A DNA stretch of 64,000 bases, from positions 423,843-487,842 of the forward strand of contig JNKY01000010.1 of assembly GCA_000702245.1 (NCBI GenBank). The letters are read 5' to 3'. Positions within the stretch are counted from its first letter, which is position 1; each line of letters starts with the position of its first letter. The notes under the pieces were generated by a model that searched no databases, was not told the origin of the DNA, and was given only the letters and a program-made list of their open reading frames with translations. Source of the DNA: Lachnospiraceae bacterium C6A11. GTDB taxonomy: Bacteria; Bacillota; Clostridia; Lachnospirales; Lachnospiraceae. A program made the translations under genes and the position numbers. Shown one piece after another: positions 8,419 through 18,218 of the stretch.

Positions 8419-10680
8419 ATGGCGGAGAAAATATCTGCGGTCGACTACGAGTCCGAAATGGGCCAGTCCTATGTCGACTATGCAATGTCAGTTATAACGG
8501 AGCGAGCTCTTCCTGATGTCAGGGACGGTCTGAAGCCGGTTCAGAGAAGAATCCTGTATTCTTTATCGGAGCTCACTTCCTCAGATACACCACACAGAAA
8601 ATGTGCCCGTATCGTAGGTGATACAATGGGTAAATACCACCCTCACGGCGACAGCTCAATCTATGAGGGTCTGGTAAATCTTGCGCAGAACTGGAAGCTT
8701 CCGATTCCTCTCGTGGATCCTCATGGAAACTTCGGTGATGTTTCAGGTTCGGGCGCAGCAGCTATGCGTTACACGGAAGCACGTATTTCCAAGTATACGG
8801 AAGAAGCGTGCATGAAGGACCTGAAGTTCTGCAAGGAGGATTTCATACCTAACTTCGACGGAACCGAGATGGAGCCAACCTACCTTCCGTTCCAGGTTCC
8901 AAACCTTCTCGTAAGCGGTTCGATGGGTATCGCCGTTGGTATGGCGACAAATATACCGACTCACAACCTCGGTGAGGTTATCGACGGAACCATTGCTTAT
9001 CTTGAGAATCCGGATATTACGACAGAAGAGCTTCTGGACATCATCAAGGGACCTGATTTCGCTACAGGAGGCATCATAAATACGTCAAGGGAGAACCTTC
9101 TCTCCATCTACGAGACCGGCCTTGGCAGGCTTCGTGTAAGAGGTAAGGTTGAGATAAGAGATATCGGTCACGGAAGAAAGTCAATCTGTGTGACTGAGCT
9201 TCCTTTCACGATGATCAACGGAACCGAGAAGTTCCTCAACACTGTTGCCGATCTGGTTCGTAACAGAGAGCTTCCGCAGGTTGTCGACATCGCCGACAGA
9301 GGCGACAAGGATGGTGAGTGCCTCGCAATCGATGTGAAGAAGGGCACCACCGACGAAGAAATAGAGAATATCATCAATATTTTATATAAGAAGGCGGGAC
9401 TTGAGGATACCTACGGTGTAAATATTAACTGTATCAATAACCGCAAGCCGGAGGTTATGGGTCTGAGAAAGATCCTTAAGCTCTACACCGACTTCAAGAC
9501 AGATATCTATAATAAGAAATACACCAAGCTTCTTGCAGAGCAGCAGGATGTGAAGGAGATCAAGGAAGGACTTCTTGAGGCGGTTGATGTGATCGACCTT
9601 ATCATCGAGATACTCCGCGGCTCAAAGACTATCGCTATGGCGAAGAAGTGTCTTATGACCGGTGAGACCGAGGGCATCAAGTTCAGATTCAAGGGCTCTG
9701 AGATGGATGCGAAGGAGCTTAGATTTACCGAGAAGCAGACCGATGCCATCCTTGCGATGCGTCTCTCAAAGCTGATCGGTCTCGAGATCGAAGCTCTGAA
9801 GAAGGAACTGGCTGAGGCTGAGAGACTTATCAAGAAATACACCAAGCTGCTTGGTTCAAAGGCTGAGATGCGTCGTCAGATGATCGCAGATATGGAGGAG
9901 CTTAAGAAGTTTGCTAAGCCGAGAATGACTGTCATCGAGGATCTCGGAGAGATCAAGGTGAAGAAGGCTGAGGAGAAGCCGGTTGAGATATCAGTGCTTC
10001 TTGACAGATTCTATTATCTTAAGTGCATCGACAGAAACATCTATGATAAGAACGCTGAGCAGATCCAGAAGGATTACCGCTTCTCTGTAAATACCATGAC
10101 CGATGACAGGCTGATCGCATTTACGGATAAGGGCTTTGCTTACGTGATCAAGATTTCTGATCTTGTGAAGAAGCAGGCGAAGAAGCAGACCGGCGGAAAG
10201 GGCAGCAGCATCTTCGGAAAGCTGTCCGACAAGGGTATACAGATATTTGAGTTCTGCGAGATGGAGGCTGACGAAAATGTCATATTCATCGATGCGCTGA
10301 GCTGTATCATAAAGAGCAATCTGCTGTTTGTTACGGACAATGGACGTGCTAAGAGAACTGAGGGGGCTCAGTTCGACGTGACCAGAAAGAAGGTTGCAGC
10401 TGTTAAGGTTGGCGATGTGCCTGTAATGGTGAAGCCGGCTGAGGAGAACGATTTTGTGGCTGCAAGGTCTGACAAGGGCTTCTTCGTCAGAGTTAAGGTT
10501 GGCGATATTAGCATACAAGGCAAGGGAGCCGGCGGTGTGAAGCTCATCAAGCTTGCTGACGACGATAAGCTGACAGAGGCTGAGGTTGGTGCAACGACTG
10601 ATGCTTCAATCGGCGAGGTTTCCTTCTCTAGGATTAAGTTATGTAAACCGGGTAATAAGGGCACAAAGCTTCGCGTGTGA
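8419..10680 (+). CDS. parC: Type IIA DNA topoisomerase cleavage subunit (ParC/GyrA)
   Basis: A 753-residue breakage-reunion subunit, 15 nt downstream of its partner with ribosome binding site AAGGAG. The active tyrosine is Tyr118 in AAMRYTEAR; the quinolone-determining stretch is GKYHPHGDSSIYEG (~70-84). A central coiled coil (~450-510) precedes a shortened beta-pinwheel C-terminal domain. That domain has no canonical GyrA box, but KQTGGKG (~589-595) stands at the position where gyrase has QRRGGKG. Short length and the degenerate box favour a ParC-like role (decatenation), with residual doubt. Confidence 0.9.
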   Translation: MAEKISAVDYESEMGQSYVDYAMSVITERALPDVRDGLKPVQRRILYSLSELTSSDTPHRKCARIVGDTMGKYHPHGDSSIYEGLVNLAQNWKLPIPLVDPHGNFGDVSGSGAAAMRYTEARISKYTEEACMKDLKFCKEDFIPNFDGTEMEPTYLPFQVPNLLVSGSMGIAVGMATNIPTHNLGEVIDGTIAYLENPDITTEELLDIIKGPDFATGGIINTSRENLLSIYETGLGRLRVRGKVEIRDIGHGRKSICVTELPFTMINGTEKFLNTVADLVRNRELPQVVDIADRGDKDGECLAIDVKKGTTDEEIENIINILYKKAGLEDTYGVNINCINNRKPEVMGLRKILKLYTDFKTDIYNKKYTKLLAEQQDVKEIKEGLLEAVDVIDLIIEILRGSKTIAMAKKCLMTGETEGIKFRFKGSEMDAKELRFTEKQTDAILAMRLSKLIGLEIEALKKELAEAERLIKKYTKLLGSKAEMRRQMIADMEELKKFAKPRMTVIEDLGEIKVKKAEEKPVEISVLLDRFYYLKCIDRNIYDKNAEQIQKDYRFSVNTMTDDRLIAFTDKGFAYVIKISDLVKKQAKKQTGGKGSSIFGKLSDKGIQIFEFCEMEADENVIFIDALSCIIKSNLLFVTDNGRAKRTEGAQFDVTRKKVAAVKVGDVPVMVKPAEENDFVAARSDKGFFVRVKVGDISIQGKGAGGVKLIKLADDDKLTEAEVGATTDASIGEVSFSRIKLCKPGNKGTKLRV

Positions 10681-10785
10681 GGTTGACATAATGCAAAACA
10701 AGAGCGCCACCGGAGACTTGTAGGATTAACGATTCTTTGTATGGAGTTAGGGAATATGTTTGGGTTTGAAAAGGATAAGAATAGA

Positions 10786-11067
10786 ATGAATATAGTTAGA
10801 GAACACTTCATATTCCGCGGGAATGTCCAGGGCGTGGGCTTCCGCTATACAGCAAAATACGCTGCAAGGGCTTACGGGCTGACCGGCTGGGTGCGTAACA
10901 ATTACGACGGCTCTGTGGAGATGGAGCTGCAGGGCGATGAGACATCTATCGGAAAGGTTCTGGCAGAGATCTACGGCGGACGATTCATTGATATCATGGA
11001 TATCGAGCGCCGTAAGGTGCCAATCGAAGAGGGCGAGAGAAGCTTTAAGGTACTGGCAAGTTGGTAA
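10786..11067 (+). CDS. acyP: Acylphosphatase
   Basis: A small acylphosphatase that hydrolyses carboxyl-phosphate anhydrides such as acetyl phosphate and 1,3-bisphosphoglycerate. The signature FRGNVQGVGFRYTAKYAA holds the phosphate-binding loop and catalytic Arg; GWVRNNYDGSVEM supplies the catalytic Asn. ATG 10786 gives 93 residues, the usual family length; in-frame ATGs at 10741 and 10756 would add a charged tail not typical of the family. It may be read through from the topoisomerase operon ~105 nt upstream. It ends just before a strong terminator. Confidence 0.9.
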   Translation: MNIVREHFIFRGNVQGVGFRYTAKYAARAYGLTGWVRNNYDGSVEMELQGDETSIGKVLAEIYGGRFIDIMDIERRKVPIEEGERSFKVLASW

Positions 11068-11103
11068 TATTTGTGTAATTAAACAGATATTTTTATTAGC
11101 GAA

Positions 11104-11140
11104 AAGGACTGTTCGGAAAGAATCCGGACAGTCCTTTTTG
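11104..11140 (+). terminator. Rho-independent terminator after acylphosphatase
   Basis: 14-bp stem AAGGACTGTTCGGA / TCCGGACAGTCCTT with one G-T pair and a 5-nt loop, followed by TTT. Confidence 0.92.
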
Positions 11141-11332
11141 GTTTACATAACGCTCGATATACGGCTTCACGGGAATTACTGTAAATACATAGTAAAATAA
11201 TGCGTAATTTCTTGTTTAAAAAGCTGAAATCAAGTATAATAAAAATATATTTTTATGGGTTTTTGTAACCTGTTGTTTATATATAAATAATAGTGCAGGG
11301 TGGATGAAACTCTGTCATGTTAGGAGAGTAAG

Positions 11333-12427
11333 ATGAGATATCCTGATTTTTTAAAGGAAGGCGGAACGATAGGCTTTGCGGCACCGTCCTTTGGATGCAA
11401 TATAGATCCTTATAAAAGTGCATTTGACAATGCTCTGAAGCGTTTTAAGGAGTGGGGCTACAAAACAGAGCTTGGACCGAACTGCTATGCGGGCGAAGGT
11501 CTCGGAATCAGTAATACACCTGAGAAATGTGCAGCAGAACTCAGTGAGATGTACGCGTCGGCTGATAATGACGTGCTTATAACCTGCGGCGGCGGAGAGC
11601 TGATGTGTGAGATACTTCCTTTTATGGATTGGGAGAAGCTGAAGCAGGCTGATCCGAAGTGGGTTATGGGCTATTCGGATATTACCAACTTCACTTATCT
11701 TTCAACTACGATCCTTGACACTGCAGCGGTTTACGGACCGTGTGCATCGTCCTTCGGAATGGAACCTTTATCTGAGTCTCTTGAGGACGCCTTCAGCCTC
11801 CTTAGTGGAAAACTGACAGAGGTGCATAATTATCCGAAATGGGAGAAGGAAGGCTTCAAGGATGAAGAGCATCCTCTTGAACCATATAATCTTACAGAGG
11901 ATTACAGGCAGAGAGTATTTGTTCCTGAAACCGGTTCGGCAGACATGGCAGTGAATAACCCTGTGAAGGAGATAGCTCAGACCGAATCCGGTGCAGGGAA
12001 TAAAGTAAGCTTCAGTGGACGTCTGATCGGCGGCTGTGTTGACTGCCTCGTGAATCTCTGCGGCACACGTTATGACAAAACTGCCGAATTCCTTGAAAGA
12101 TATAAGGATGACGGGTTCATCTGGTTCCTTGAATGCTGCGACCATAATCCTATGGATATGAGAAGAGCCTTCTTCCATCTGAGAGAAGCGGACTGGTTCA
12201 AATATGTTAAGGGCTTCCTTATCGGAAGACCTCTTCATTACGGTGAGGAGATGTTCGGTGTTGACCAGTACAATGCCGTGACCGGTATTCTCGGCGAGCT
12301 GGGAGTTCCGATAATCATGGATACTGACATAGGCCACCTTCCACCGCAGATGCCGATAATAAGCGGTGCTTTGGCAGAGGTTGTGGCAGAGGATAACAGC
12401 CTTGTCATCAAATATGATCTGAAATAA
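11333..12427 (+). CDS. S66 family peptidase (LD-carboxypeptidase / MccF-like)
   Basis: A 364-residue serine peptidase of the S66 clan. The nucleophile elbow is GYSDITN; the remaining triad candidates are Glu in WFLECCDHNP and His in IGRPLHYGE. N-terminal EGGTIGFAAPSFG is the family opening. S66 enzymes cleave L,D-bonds in muropeptides (LdcA) or amide bonds in microcin C-type compounds (MccF); the internal insert (~160-220) makes it closer to the longer MccF-like group. No signal peptide, so cytoplasmic, as for LdcA in peptidoglycan recycling. Ribosome binding site TTAGGAGAG seven nt before ATG. It stands alone. Confidence 0.85.
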   Translation: MRYPDFLKEGGTIGFAAPSFGCNIDPYKSAFDNALKRFKEWGYKTELGPNCYAGEGLGISNTPEKCAAELSEMYASADNDVLITCGGGELMCEILPFMDWEKLKQADPKWVMGYSDITNFTYLSTTILDTAAVYGPCASSFGMEPLSESLEDAFSLLSGKLTEVHNYPKWEKEGFKDEEHPLEPYNLTEDYRQRVFVPETGSADMAVNNPVKEIAQTESGAGNKVSFSGRLIGGCVDCLVNLCGTRYDKTAEFLERYKDDGFIWFLECCDHNPMDMRRAFFHLREADWFKYVKGFLIGRPLHYGEEMFGVDQYNAVTGILGELGVPIIMDTDIGHLPPQMPIISGALAEVVAEDNSLVIKYDLK

Positions 12428-12520
12428 CATCCGGATGATATTAAACTATCCGGTAAGTAGTGTTGAGCATAAGTATTAATTAATTGAAATACCATTCTAT
12501 TTAATTAAGAGGGGTTACTG

Positions 12521-14809
12521 ATGAGAGTTTTTTTTGGAATTGTATTTCTGGTTTTAATCTTAATACTTACTGTCGCTGCTATATTTGCAAGACATTCTTC
12601 TAAGAGTATCGGTAAGACGGTATGTGTTTTAATATGCACATTTTTATTCCCGATAACCGGTAATCTTATTCTTGTTGTGTCTGATAACAAGATCCTCTCT
12701 GAAACGGGCTGTTACATATATTATATCGGTATGGATATCCTGATGTACGGGCTTATACGTTTCACCTTTGAATACTGCGATATTACGTGGCCTTCCAAGC
12801 TTGCTAAGTATTTCACCTATGCGCTTCTCGTGATCGATGTTGTTCAGTTCGGCTTCAATCCTTTCTTTAGGCAGGCCTTCGAAACTGAAAAGATCATGGT
12901 TGCGGGTGCACCTTACTACAGACTGGTGCCTTATATGGGGCAGACCTATCACAGAGTCGTATGCTACGGGATCATCATAAGCCTTGTTGCTCTTTACCTC
13001 ATGAAGATCCTGCGTACTCCAAAGATTTACGCTGAAAAGTACATAGTTATATTTGTTTCTTTCATTATAGGAATACTCTGGCAGACCATAATGATATTTT
13101 CAAGGACACCGATCGACAGATCAATGATCGGCTTTGGAATATTCTGCATACTTGTATTTTACTTCTCGCTGTTTTACAAACCGAGGAGGCTTCTCGACCG
13201 TATGCTGAGCGGTATCGTTTCGGAGATGCCGGACGCCATGTTCTTCTATGACGGGTCCTACAGATGTATCTGGGCGAATGAACCGGGCAAGCAGCTGACG
13301 GGCATACAGGGCAACCACTTTGAGATGGCTTCGAAGGGGCTTATAGAGAAGTTCGGGGCGGTGGAAGACCGGGATGTGGACTGGAATATGAATAAGGCTC
13401 TCGTCAGCGAGGATGGCGTCAGATATTATTCGATAGAGAAGCGTACGGTTTACGATGCTAAGAACAGAGTATCGGGCTCGTTTATCAGCGTCAGGGACAA
13501 TACGGAGGAGCAGAGAAATATCAGAGCCGAGATATACAATGCGACGCATGATATTCTGACCGGCCTTTACAATCGTGAATACCTCTATGAGAGAGTGAGA
13601 AAGCAGATAGAAGAGAATCCAAATGTCAGGTACCGTGTGGCGTTCCTTGACGTTAAGGGTTTTAAAATAGTGAATGATGTTTTCGGCAACCAGTTCGGAG
13701 ATCTTGCGATAAAGACTATAGCGAAATGGCTGAGGACGACCTTCTCCGGCAAATGCCTGCACGGACGTCTCGGCGGCGATACCTTCGGTTTCATGGTGCC
13801 GGCCAATTATTTTGATAAAAAGAAGGTGGAGAACGATCTCGACAATTTCGTGGTAAAGGACAAGGATAAGTCCTATAAGCTGATGATACACATAGGTGTG
13901 TACGAGGTCATAGATCCTTCAGTGGATGTTTCGGTGATGTTTGACAGGGCCAGGATGGCTATAACTACTATTAAAGAAGATGTTCGAAAGCATCTGGCTT
14001 ACTATGATGACAATATGCGAAGCATGGTTCTGTGGGAACAGCAGATCACCCAGCAGGCGCTTGGTGCCATCGAGGAGAAGCAGATCATACCGTATCTTCA
14101 GCCAATTGTTGACAGAAACGGTAAGGTGGTGGGAGCTGAGGCTCTCGTAAGATGGCTGCATCCTGAGCATGGCTTCCTGTCACCCGGAAAGTTTGTTCCG
14201 GCTTTTGAGAAGAACGGACTTATCGCTGAGGTTGATAAATATATGTGGCGTTCGGCCTGCGAGATCCTTTCAAGGTGGAGGAGAAGCGGAAGGGATACGT
14301 TCATATCCGTTAATATTTCTCCGAAGGACTTCTATTTTATGGATGTTCCGGCGACTCTTAAGAAATACGTCAAGGATTACGGCGTAAATCCGGCAAGGCT
14401 CAGGGTTGAAGTGACGGAAACACTGCTTATCAATGATATTGAGAAGAGTAAGAGAACACTGAATGTGCTTAAGGATGCAGGCTTTGTGGTTGAGATGGAC
14501 GATTTCGGCAGCGGCTATTCATCCTTGAATATGCTTAAGGAAATACCTGTTGACGTTCTGAAGATAGACATGATGTTCCTTAGAGAGACAGGTAATAATG
14601 AAGAAACACACGCGAAGGCGCTTACGATAGTGGAAAATATCATCCATATGTCGAAGGATCTGAAGATTGAATCCCTTACCGAGGGCGTTGAAACAGAGGA
14701 ACAGTACAGGACTCTTTCAAAAATGGGATGCCAGCTTTTCCAGGGTTATCATTTTGCAAAACCTATTCCTGTTGATGAATTTGAGCAAAAGTACCCAAAA
14801 GAAGGCTGA
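12521..14809 (+). CDS. 7TM-PAS-GGDEF-EAL c-di-GMP phosphodiesterase
   Basis: A 762-residue membrane protein: about seven hydrophobic helices (1-230), a PAS domain (~237-345), a GGDEF domain (~345-500) and an EAL domain (~505-750). The GGDEF signature is altered to GGDTF (~418-422), so cyclase activity is doubtful; the domain may instead bind GTP and regulate. The EAL domain keeps EAL (~539), SVNIS, EVTET, DDFGSGYSS, LKID, TEGVE and FQGY, so hydrolysis of c-di-GMP to pGpG is expected. Ribosome binding site AGAGGGG precedes ATG. The 7TM part probably senses a membrane or external signal that cannot be named from sequence. Confidence 0.92.
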   Translation: MRVFFGIVFLVLILILTVAAIFARHSSKSIGKTVCVLICTFLFPITGNLILVVSDNKILSETGCYIYYIGMDILMYGLIRFTFEYCDITWPSKLAKYFTYALLVIDVVQFGFNPFFRQAFETEKIMVAGAPYYRLVPYMGQTYHRVVCYGIIISLVALYLMKILRTPKIYAEKYIVIFVSFIIGILWQTIMIFSRTPIDRSMIGFGIFCILVFYFSLFYKPRRLLDRMLSGIVSEMPDAMFFYDGSYRCIWANEPGKQLTGIQGNHFEMASKGLIEKFGAVEDRDVDWNMNKALVSEDGVRYYSIEKRTVYDAKNRVSGSFISVRDNTEEQRNIRAEIYNATHDILTGLYNREYLYERVRKQIEENPNVRYRVAFLDVKGFKIVNDVFGNQFGDLAIKTIAKWLRTTFSGKCLHGRLGGDTFGFMVPANYFDKKKVENDLDNFVVKDKDKSYKLMIHIGVYEVIDPSVDVSVMFDRARMAITTIKEDVRKHLAYYDDNMRSMVLWEQQITQQALGAIEEKQIIPYLQPIVDRNGKVVGAEALVRWLHPEHGFLSPGKFVPAFEKNGLIAEVDKYMWRSACEILSRWRRSGRDTFISVNISPKDFYFMDVPATLKKYVKDYGVNPARLRVEVTETLLINDIEKSKRTLNVLKDAGFVVEMDDFGSGYSSLNMLKEIPVDVLKIDMMFLRETGNNEETHAKALTIVENIIHMSKDLKIESLTEGVETEEQYRTLSKMGCQLFQGYHFAKPIPVDEFEQKYPKEG

Positions 14810-14878
14810 AAAAACGCTATTAAGAGTACAAAAATAGGGACTTAATTGTACATATTTAACAAAAAGAGCCGAAAACAC

Positions 14879-14907
14879 TTGACCAAATACCTTTTTGAGA
14901 ATATAAT
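14879..14907 (+). promoter_or_regulatory. Sigma-A type promoter of the 3D-domain gene
   Basis: TTGACC (14879-14884), 17-bp spacer, TATAAT (14902-14907). The predicted start leaves a ~75-nt leader before ATG 14987. Confidence 0.85.
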
Positions 14908-14986
14908 GGGCATTACCTAAAAATTAATTGTTTTGTAACATTTATTTAATGGAGATTAAACAATTAGACTCAAAAAGGAGATTTAT

Positions 14987-15856
14987 ATGAAGTTTGATAA
15001 GGATTTTGATATCAGCGATATTAAAGCCGTAAGATCTGTAAAGAGCTTTGCGGAAAAGCATGATATTAAGAGAACTGTCAGGAAGTGTTCAAAGAAGATT
15101 CAGAGTGCAGCAGTTATTTCAGCACTTGGAATCATCTGCTTCAGCTCGGTTACCGCAGCTAAGACAAATGATGTACCTTCAGATGGCAGGATGCTTTCTA
15201 TTTCTGATATCAAGGTGGAAGCTTCTACAGAAAATATAACAGACAAGATATCCTACGATGAGATGGTTGCTCAGAGATTTGAATCTGATCAGTATGCCAA
15301 GATCGAGGTTTCTGAGAAGAATTACGAAGCTGTACTTCTTGCCAAGGACAATGACGAGAAGAACAAGATCGCTCTTCAGAAGCTGAAGGCTGAGAAGGAA
15401 GAGGAAGCTCGTAAGGAAGCAGAAGCTAAGGCAAAGGCTGAAGCGGAAGCTAAGGCCAAGGCAGAGGCTGAGGAGAAGGCAAAGCAGAATCTTGATGCAA
15501 AGCCTGATGACAGCAAGAAAGAGGATACAAAGACTGAGACTGTTACTGTTGATTCAGGAGCACCTTCAGGAACCTACCTCGGTGAGTTCGTCGCAACAGC
15601 TTATTGTTCATGCGCTTACTGCTGTGGAAAGACTGATGGTATTACAGCCAGCGGAACACATTGTACAGCAGGAAGAACGATTGCTGCTGATACAAGCATC
15701 TTCCCATTTGGTACTGAGCTCGTTATCGACGGACATACATATGTTGTTGAGGATGTCGGCGGAGCAATCGGCGGACATAGAATTGATATCTATTTCGATT
15801 CACATCAGGAAGCACTTAACTACGGCAGAAGAACCGTTCAGGTATACTCTAAGTAA
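14987..15856 (+). CDS. 3D-domain (double-psi beta-barrel) cell-wall protein
   Basis: A 289-residue exported protein. A hydrophobic segment (~37-55, AAVISALGIICFSSVTAA) follows a basic N terminus and can serve as signal or anchor. An Ala/Lys/Glu coiled coil (~125-165) separates it from the C-terminal 3D domain (~195-289), with ATAYC, TIAAD, and DVGGAIGGHRIDIYF containing the conserved aspartates of MltA/YabE-like lytic proteins. Cys pairs in CSCAYCC are notable. Such proteins act on peptidoglycan or bind the wall; catalytic activity is inferred only. Own promoter, AAAGGAG site and strong terminator make it a monocistronic gene. Confidence 0.88.
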   Translation: MKFDKDFDISDIKAVRSVKSFAEKHDIKRTVRKCSKKIQSAAVISALGIICFSSVTAAKTNDVPSDGRMLSISDIKVEASTENITDKISYDEMVAQRFESDQYAKIEVSEKNYEAVLLAKDNDEKNKIALQKLKAEKEEEARKEAEAKAKAEAEAKAKAEAEEKAKQNLDAKPDDSKKEDTKTETVTVDSGAPSGTYLGEFVATAYCSCAYCCGKTDGITASGTHCTAGRTIAADTSIFPFGTELVIDGHTYVVEDVGGAIGGHRIDIYFDSHQEALNYGRRTVQVYSK

Positions 15857-15899
15857 GGTTTTTCACAAAGCGTATATAACAAGCTATGCAACATAAAAT

Positions 15900-15946
15900 A
15901 AGAGAGAGGCTGAATGTTCGCATTCAAAGCCTCTCTCTTGTTTTTC
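15900..15946 (+). terminator. Rho-independent terminator after the 3D-domain gene
   Basis: Perfect 12-bp stem AAGAGAGAGGCT / AGCCTCTCTCTT, extended by inner GAATG-TTCG-CATTC, followed by GTTTTT. Confidence 0.95.
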
Positions 15947-16016
15947 AGAAATAAGTATGATATAGTACATCTGATTGCGCAGAAATTTGATTCTTTTATA
16001 AAGAAGGGAAACATTC

Positions 16017-18200
16017 ATGAACGTAATGTCAGTATTACAACTTTTTGGCGGACTAGGTCTCTTCCTCTACGGAATGAGCCTTATGTGTTCATCGATAGAA
16101 AAGATTGCCGGATCTGGCCTTGAGAGGGTACTCGAGAAGGTTACGACAGGCAGAAGCAAGGCGGGCGGAAGGATCAAAGGCTGGATCTTTGGTACCGGAG
16201 TAACAGGTGTTATTCAGAGCTCGGCTGCTGTTACCATTATGATAAGCGGTTTTGTAAATGCCGGTATCATGAAACTTGCACAGGCGTTGCCTGTAGTATT
16301 TGGATCGAATGTCGGTAGTACAGTTACCGCACAGATCCTCAGGCTTGGTGATGTCAGCTCTGACAATACGGTTCTAGAATTTATAAAGCCGTCGTCATTC
16401 GCACCTATGCTGGTGGGCATCGGAGCCTTCGTCATGCTTTTCGGTAAGAAGAAAAAACCGAAGCAGATTGCAGGCGTCATCGTCGGACTCGGATTACTCT
16501 TTTATGGTATGACACTTATGGAGGAAGTATTTGAGCCACTCCGTGAATCGGCTAAATTCCAAAGCTTCTTCTCAAGCTTCAGTAATCCGCTCCTCGGACT
16601 TCTGGCCGGACTCCTTATTACAGCAGTTATCCAGAGCTCGAGCGCAGCTGTCGGTATCCTTCAGGCTCTGTCTGCAACAGGTACCATAACATATGCGATA
16701 TCAATACCTCTTATAATCGGTATCAATATAGGAAAGTGTATGCCTGTCGCACTCAGTATGCTCGGCTCAAATAAGAAAGCTAAGAAGGTTTCCCTCGGAT
16801 ATATTTTATTTAATCTGTCCGGTGCGATAGTGTTGATGGGAATCACCTATCTGCTGTATTATACCGTGGGATTTCCGTTCTTCGAAAATACAGTTAACAG
16901 AGGTGATATTGCGACGATTCACCTGCTGTTCAATGTATTGACAAGTGTATTTCTTCTGTTCCTTACAGAGGGAGTTATAAAGGTGGCTGACAAGATTATC
17001 GGAGCCGAAGAAGTAGCAGAGCAGGATATGGAACTTGCAAAGCTTGATGAGATGCTCCTTAAGACACCGACCATCGCTCTTGAACAGTGTAAGAACCTCA
17101 TCACCAAGATGGCAGAAGCCATTAACTGGAATTACAAGACTGCAACAAGTATGATCTATTCGTACGATGCAGAGAAGTTCCCGCTTCTTGAACAGAACGA
17201 GGACTTTATAGATAAATGCGAGACAGCACTTTCGTCATACATCATCAGGATCGATCGCAAGAGACTGCCGGATGATGACAAGCTGGTCGTTTCGGAAATA
17301 CTTAATTCGATAAGTGACTTTGAGAGAATGGGCGACTACTGTATGAGTATTGCCTATGTCGCAAAGGATAAGAACGAGGGTGGATTCCATTTTTCACCTG
17401 AGGGACATAGAGAGGTTGATACCATGATCGCGTCGGTTCAGTACGCATTGGAAATGGTATATAACTCCTTCGTTGATAATGATATGAGCCAGGCGGTCAG
17501 AGTTGAGCCGCTTTCGGAGTCTGTTAAGAAGCTTGTTGAGATCATCAAGTCTCATCATGTTGAGAGACTTCAGGATGGCAACTGTAGTATCGAGGGTGGC
17601 GTTTATCTCTTCGATCTGCTGAACTGCTTTGAGAGAATTGCTTCTCATTCGTCAAATATTTCACTCCATATCGCTAAGAGGATCAGGGGTGACCGTGACT
17701 TCGATGAGATGCACGGCCATGCAACCGATAGCTTCAGTGAGGAATATAAGGCACTCTACAGATACTATGAGTCGAGATATATCGACCCTATACTTGTTCC
17801 TCTTTCACCTGAAGAGCGTGAGAGACTGCTCAGAGAGGGCGAGGAAAGAGAGAATGCCTTCAGGAAGAAGGATGAGGCTCTTGTCAGTGCTGCTGAGACA
17901 GAAGATAGAACAGAGAAAGCTGCTAAGGCTGAGAAGGCAAAGGCTGAGAAGGGTAAGGCTGTAAAGGACAAGAAGGCTGAGAAGGATAAGACAGCTAAAG
18001 AAAAGACCGACAAGGACAAGACCGATAAGGAAAAGACCGACAAGGACAAGACCGATAAGGAAAAGACCGACAAGGCTGAAAAAGAAAAGAAAGACAAGTC
18101 TGAAAAGATCGACAAGACTGACAAGCAGGTTAAGGAGAAATCCGATAAAGACAAGTCAGATAAGAAGAATTCCGGTGGTAAGAAGAATAAAAAACAGTAA
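16017..18200 (+). CDS. Na+/phosphate symporter (NptA/YjbB type) with PhoU-like domain and Lys-rich tail
   Basis: A 727-residue Na/Pi cotransporter family protein. The paired QSSAAVT (~63) and QSSSAAVG (~208) motifs are the hallmark inverted repeats of the transport core, with about eight helices to residue ~325. Residues ~340-600 are alpha-helical and PhoU-like. From ~610 the sequence becomes almost purely Lys/Asp/Glu/Thr with a repeating KDKTDKEKTD unit, ending in NSGGKKNKKQ; this tail is absent from usual family members and looks like a disordered polyampholyte. Probable role: phosphate import or homeostasis at the membrane. Confidence 0.92.
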   Translation: MNVMSVLQLFGGLGLFLYGMSLMCSSIEKIAGSGLERVLEKVTTGRSKAGGRIKGWIFGTGVTGVIQSSAAVTIMISGFVNAGIMKLAQALPVVFGSNVGSTVTAQILRLGDVSSDNTVLEFIKPSSFAPMLVGIGAFVMLFGKKKKPKQIAGVIVGLGLLFYGMTLMEEVFEPLRESAKFQSFFSSFSNPLLGLLAGLLITAVIQSSSAAVGILQALSATGTITYAISIPLIIGINIGKCMPVALSMLGSNKKAKKVSLGYILFNLSGAIVLMGITYLLYYTVGFPFFENTVNRGDIATIHLLFNVLTSVFLLFLTEGVIKVADKIIGAEEVAEQDMELAKLDEMLLKTPTIALEQCKNLITKMAEAINWNYKTATSMIYSYDAEKFPLLEQNEDFIDKCETALSSYIIRIDRKRLPDDDKLVVSEILNSISDFERMGDYCMSIAYVAKDKNEGGFHFSPEGHREVDTMIASVQYALEMVYNSFVDNDMSQAVRVEPLSESVKKLVEIIKSHHVERLQDGNCSIEGGVYLFDLLNCFERIASHSSNISLHIAKRIRGDRDFDEMHGHATDSFSEEYKALYRYYESRYIDPILVPLSPEERERLLREGEERENAFRKKDEALVSAAETEDRTEKAAKAEKAKAEKGKAVKDKKAEKDKTAKEKTDKDKTDKEKTDKDKTDKEKTDKAEKEKKDKSEKIDKTDKQVKEKSDKDKSDKKNSGGKKNKKQ
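18001..18075 (+). repeat. 30-bp perfect tandem repeat in the symporter tail
   Basis: Identical 30-bp units start at 18001 and 18031, and a half copy at 18061. Each encodes ten charged residues. Perfect identity suggests recent expansion or copy-number instability. Confidence 0.93.
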
Positions 18201-18218
18201 CATGAAAGGACTGATGTT

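Noticed and set aside
6502..10680. Naming the topoisomerase pair gyrB/gyrA
   Set aside because: Position away from dnaA/recF, short A subunit and a degenerate box favour parE/parC, although a gyrase identity is not excluded.
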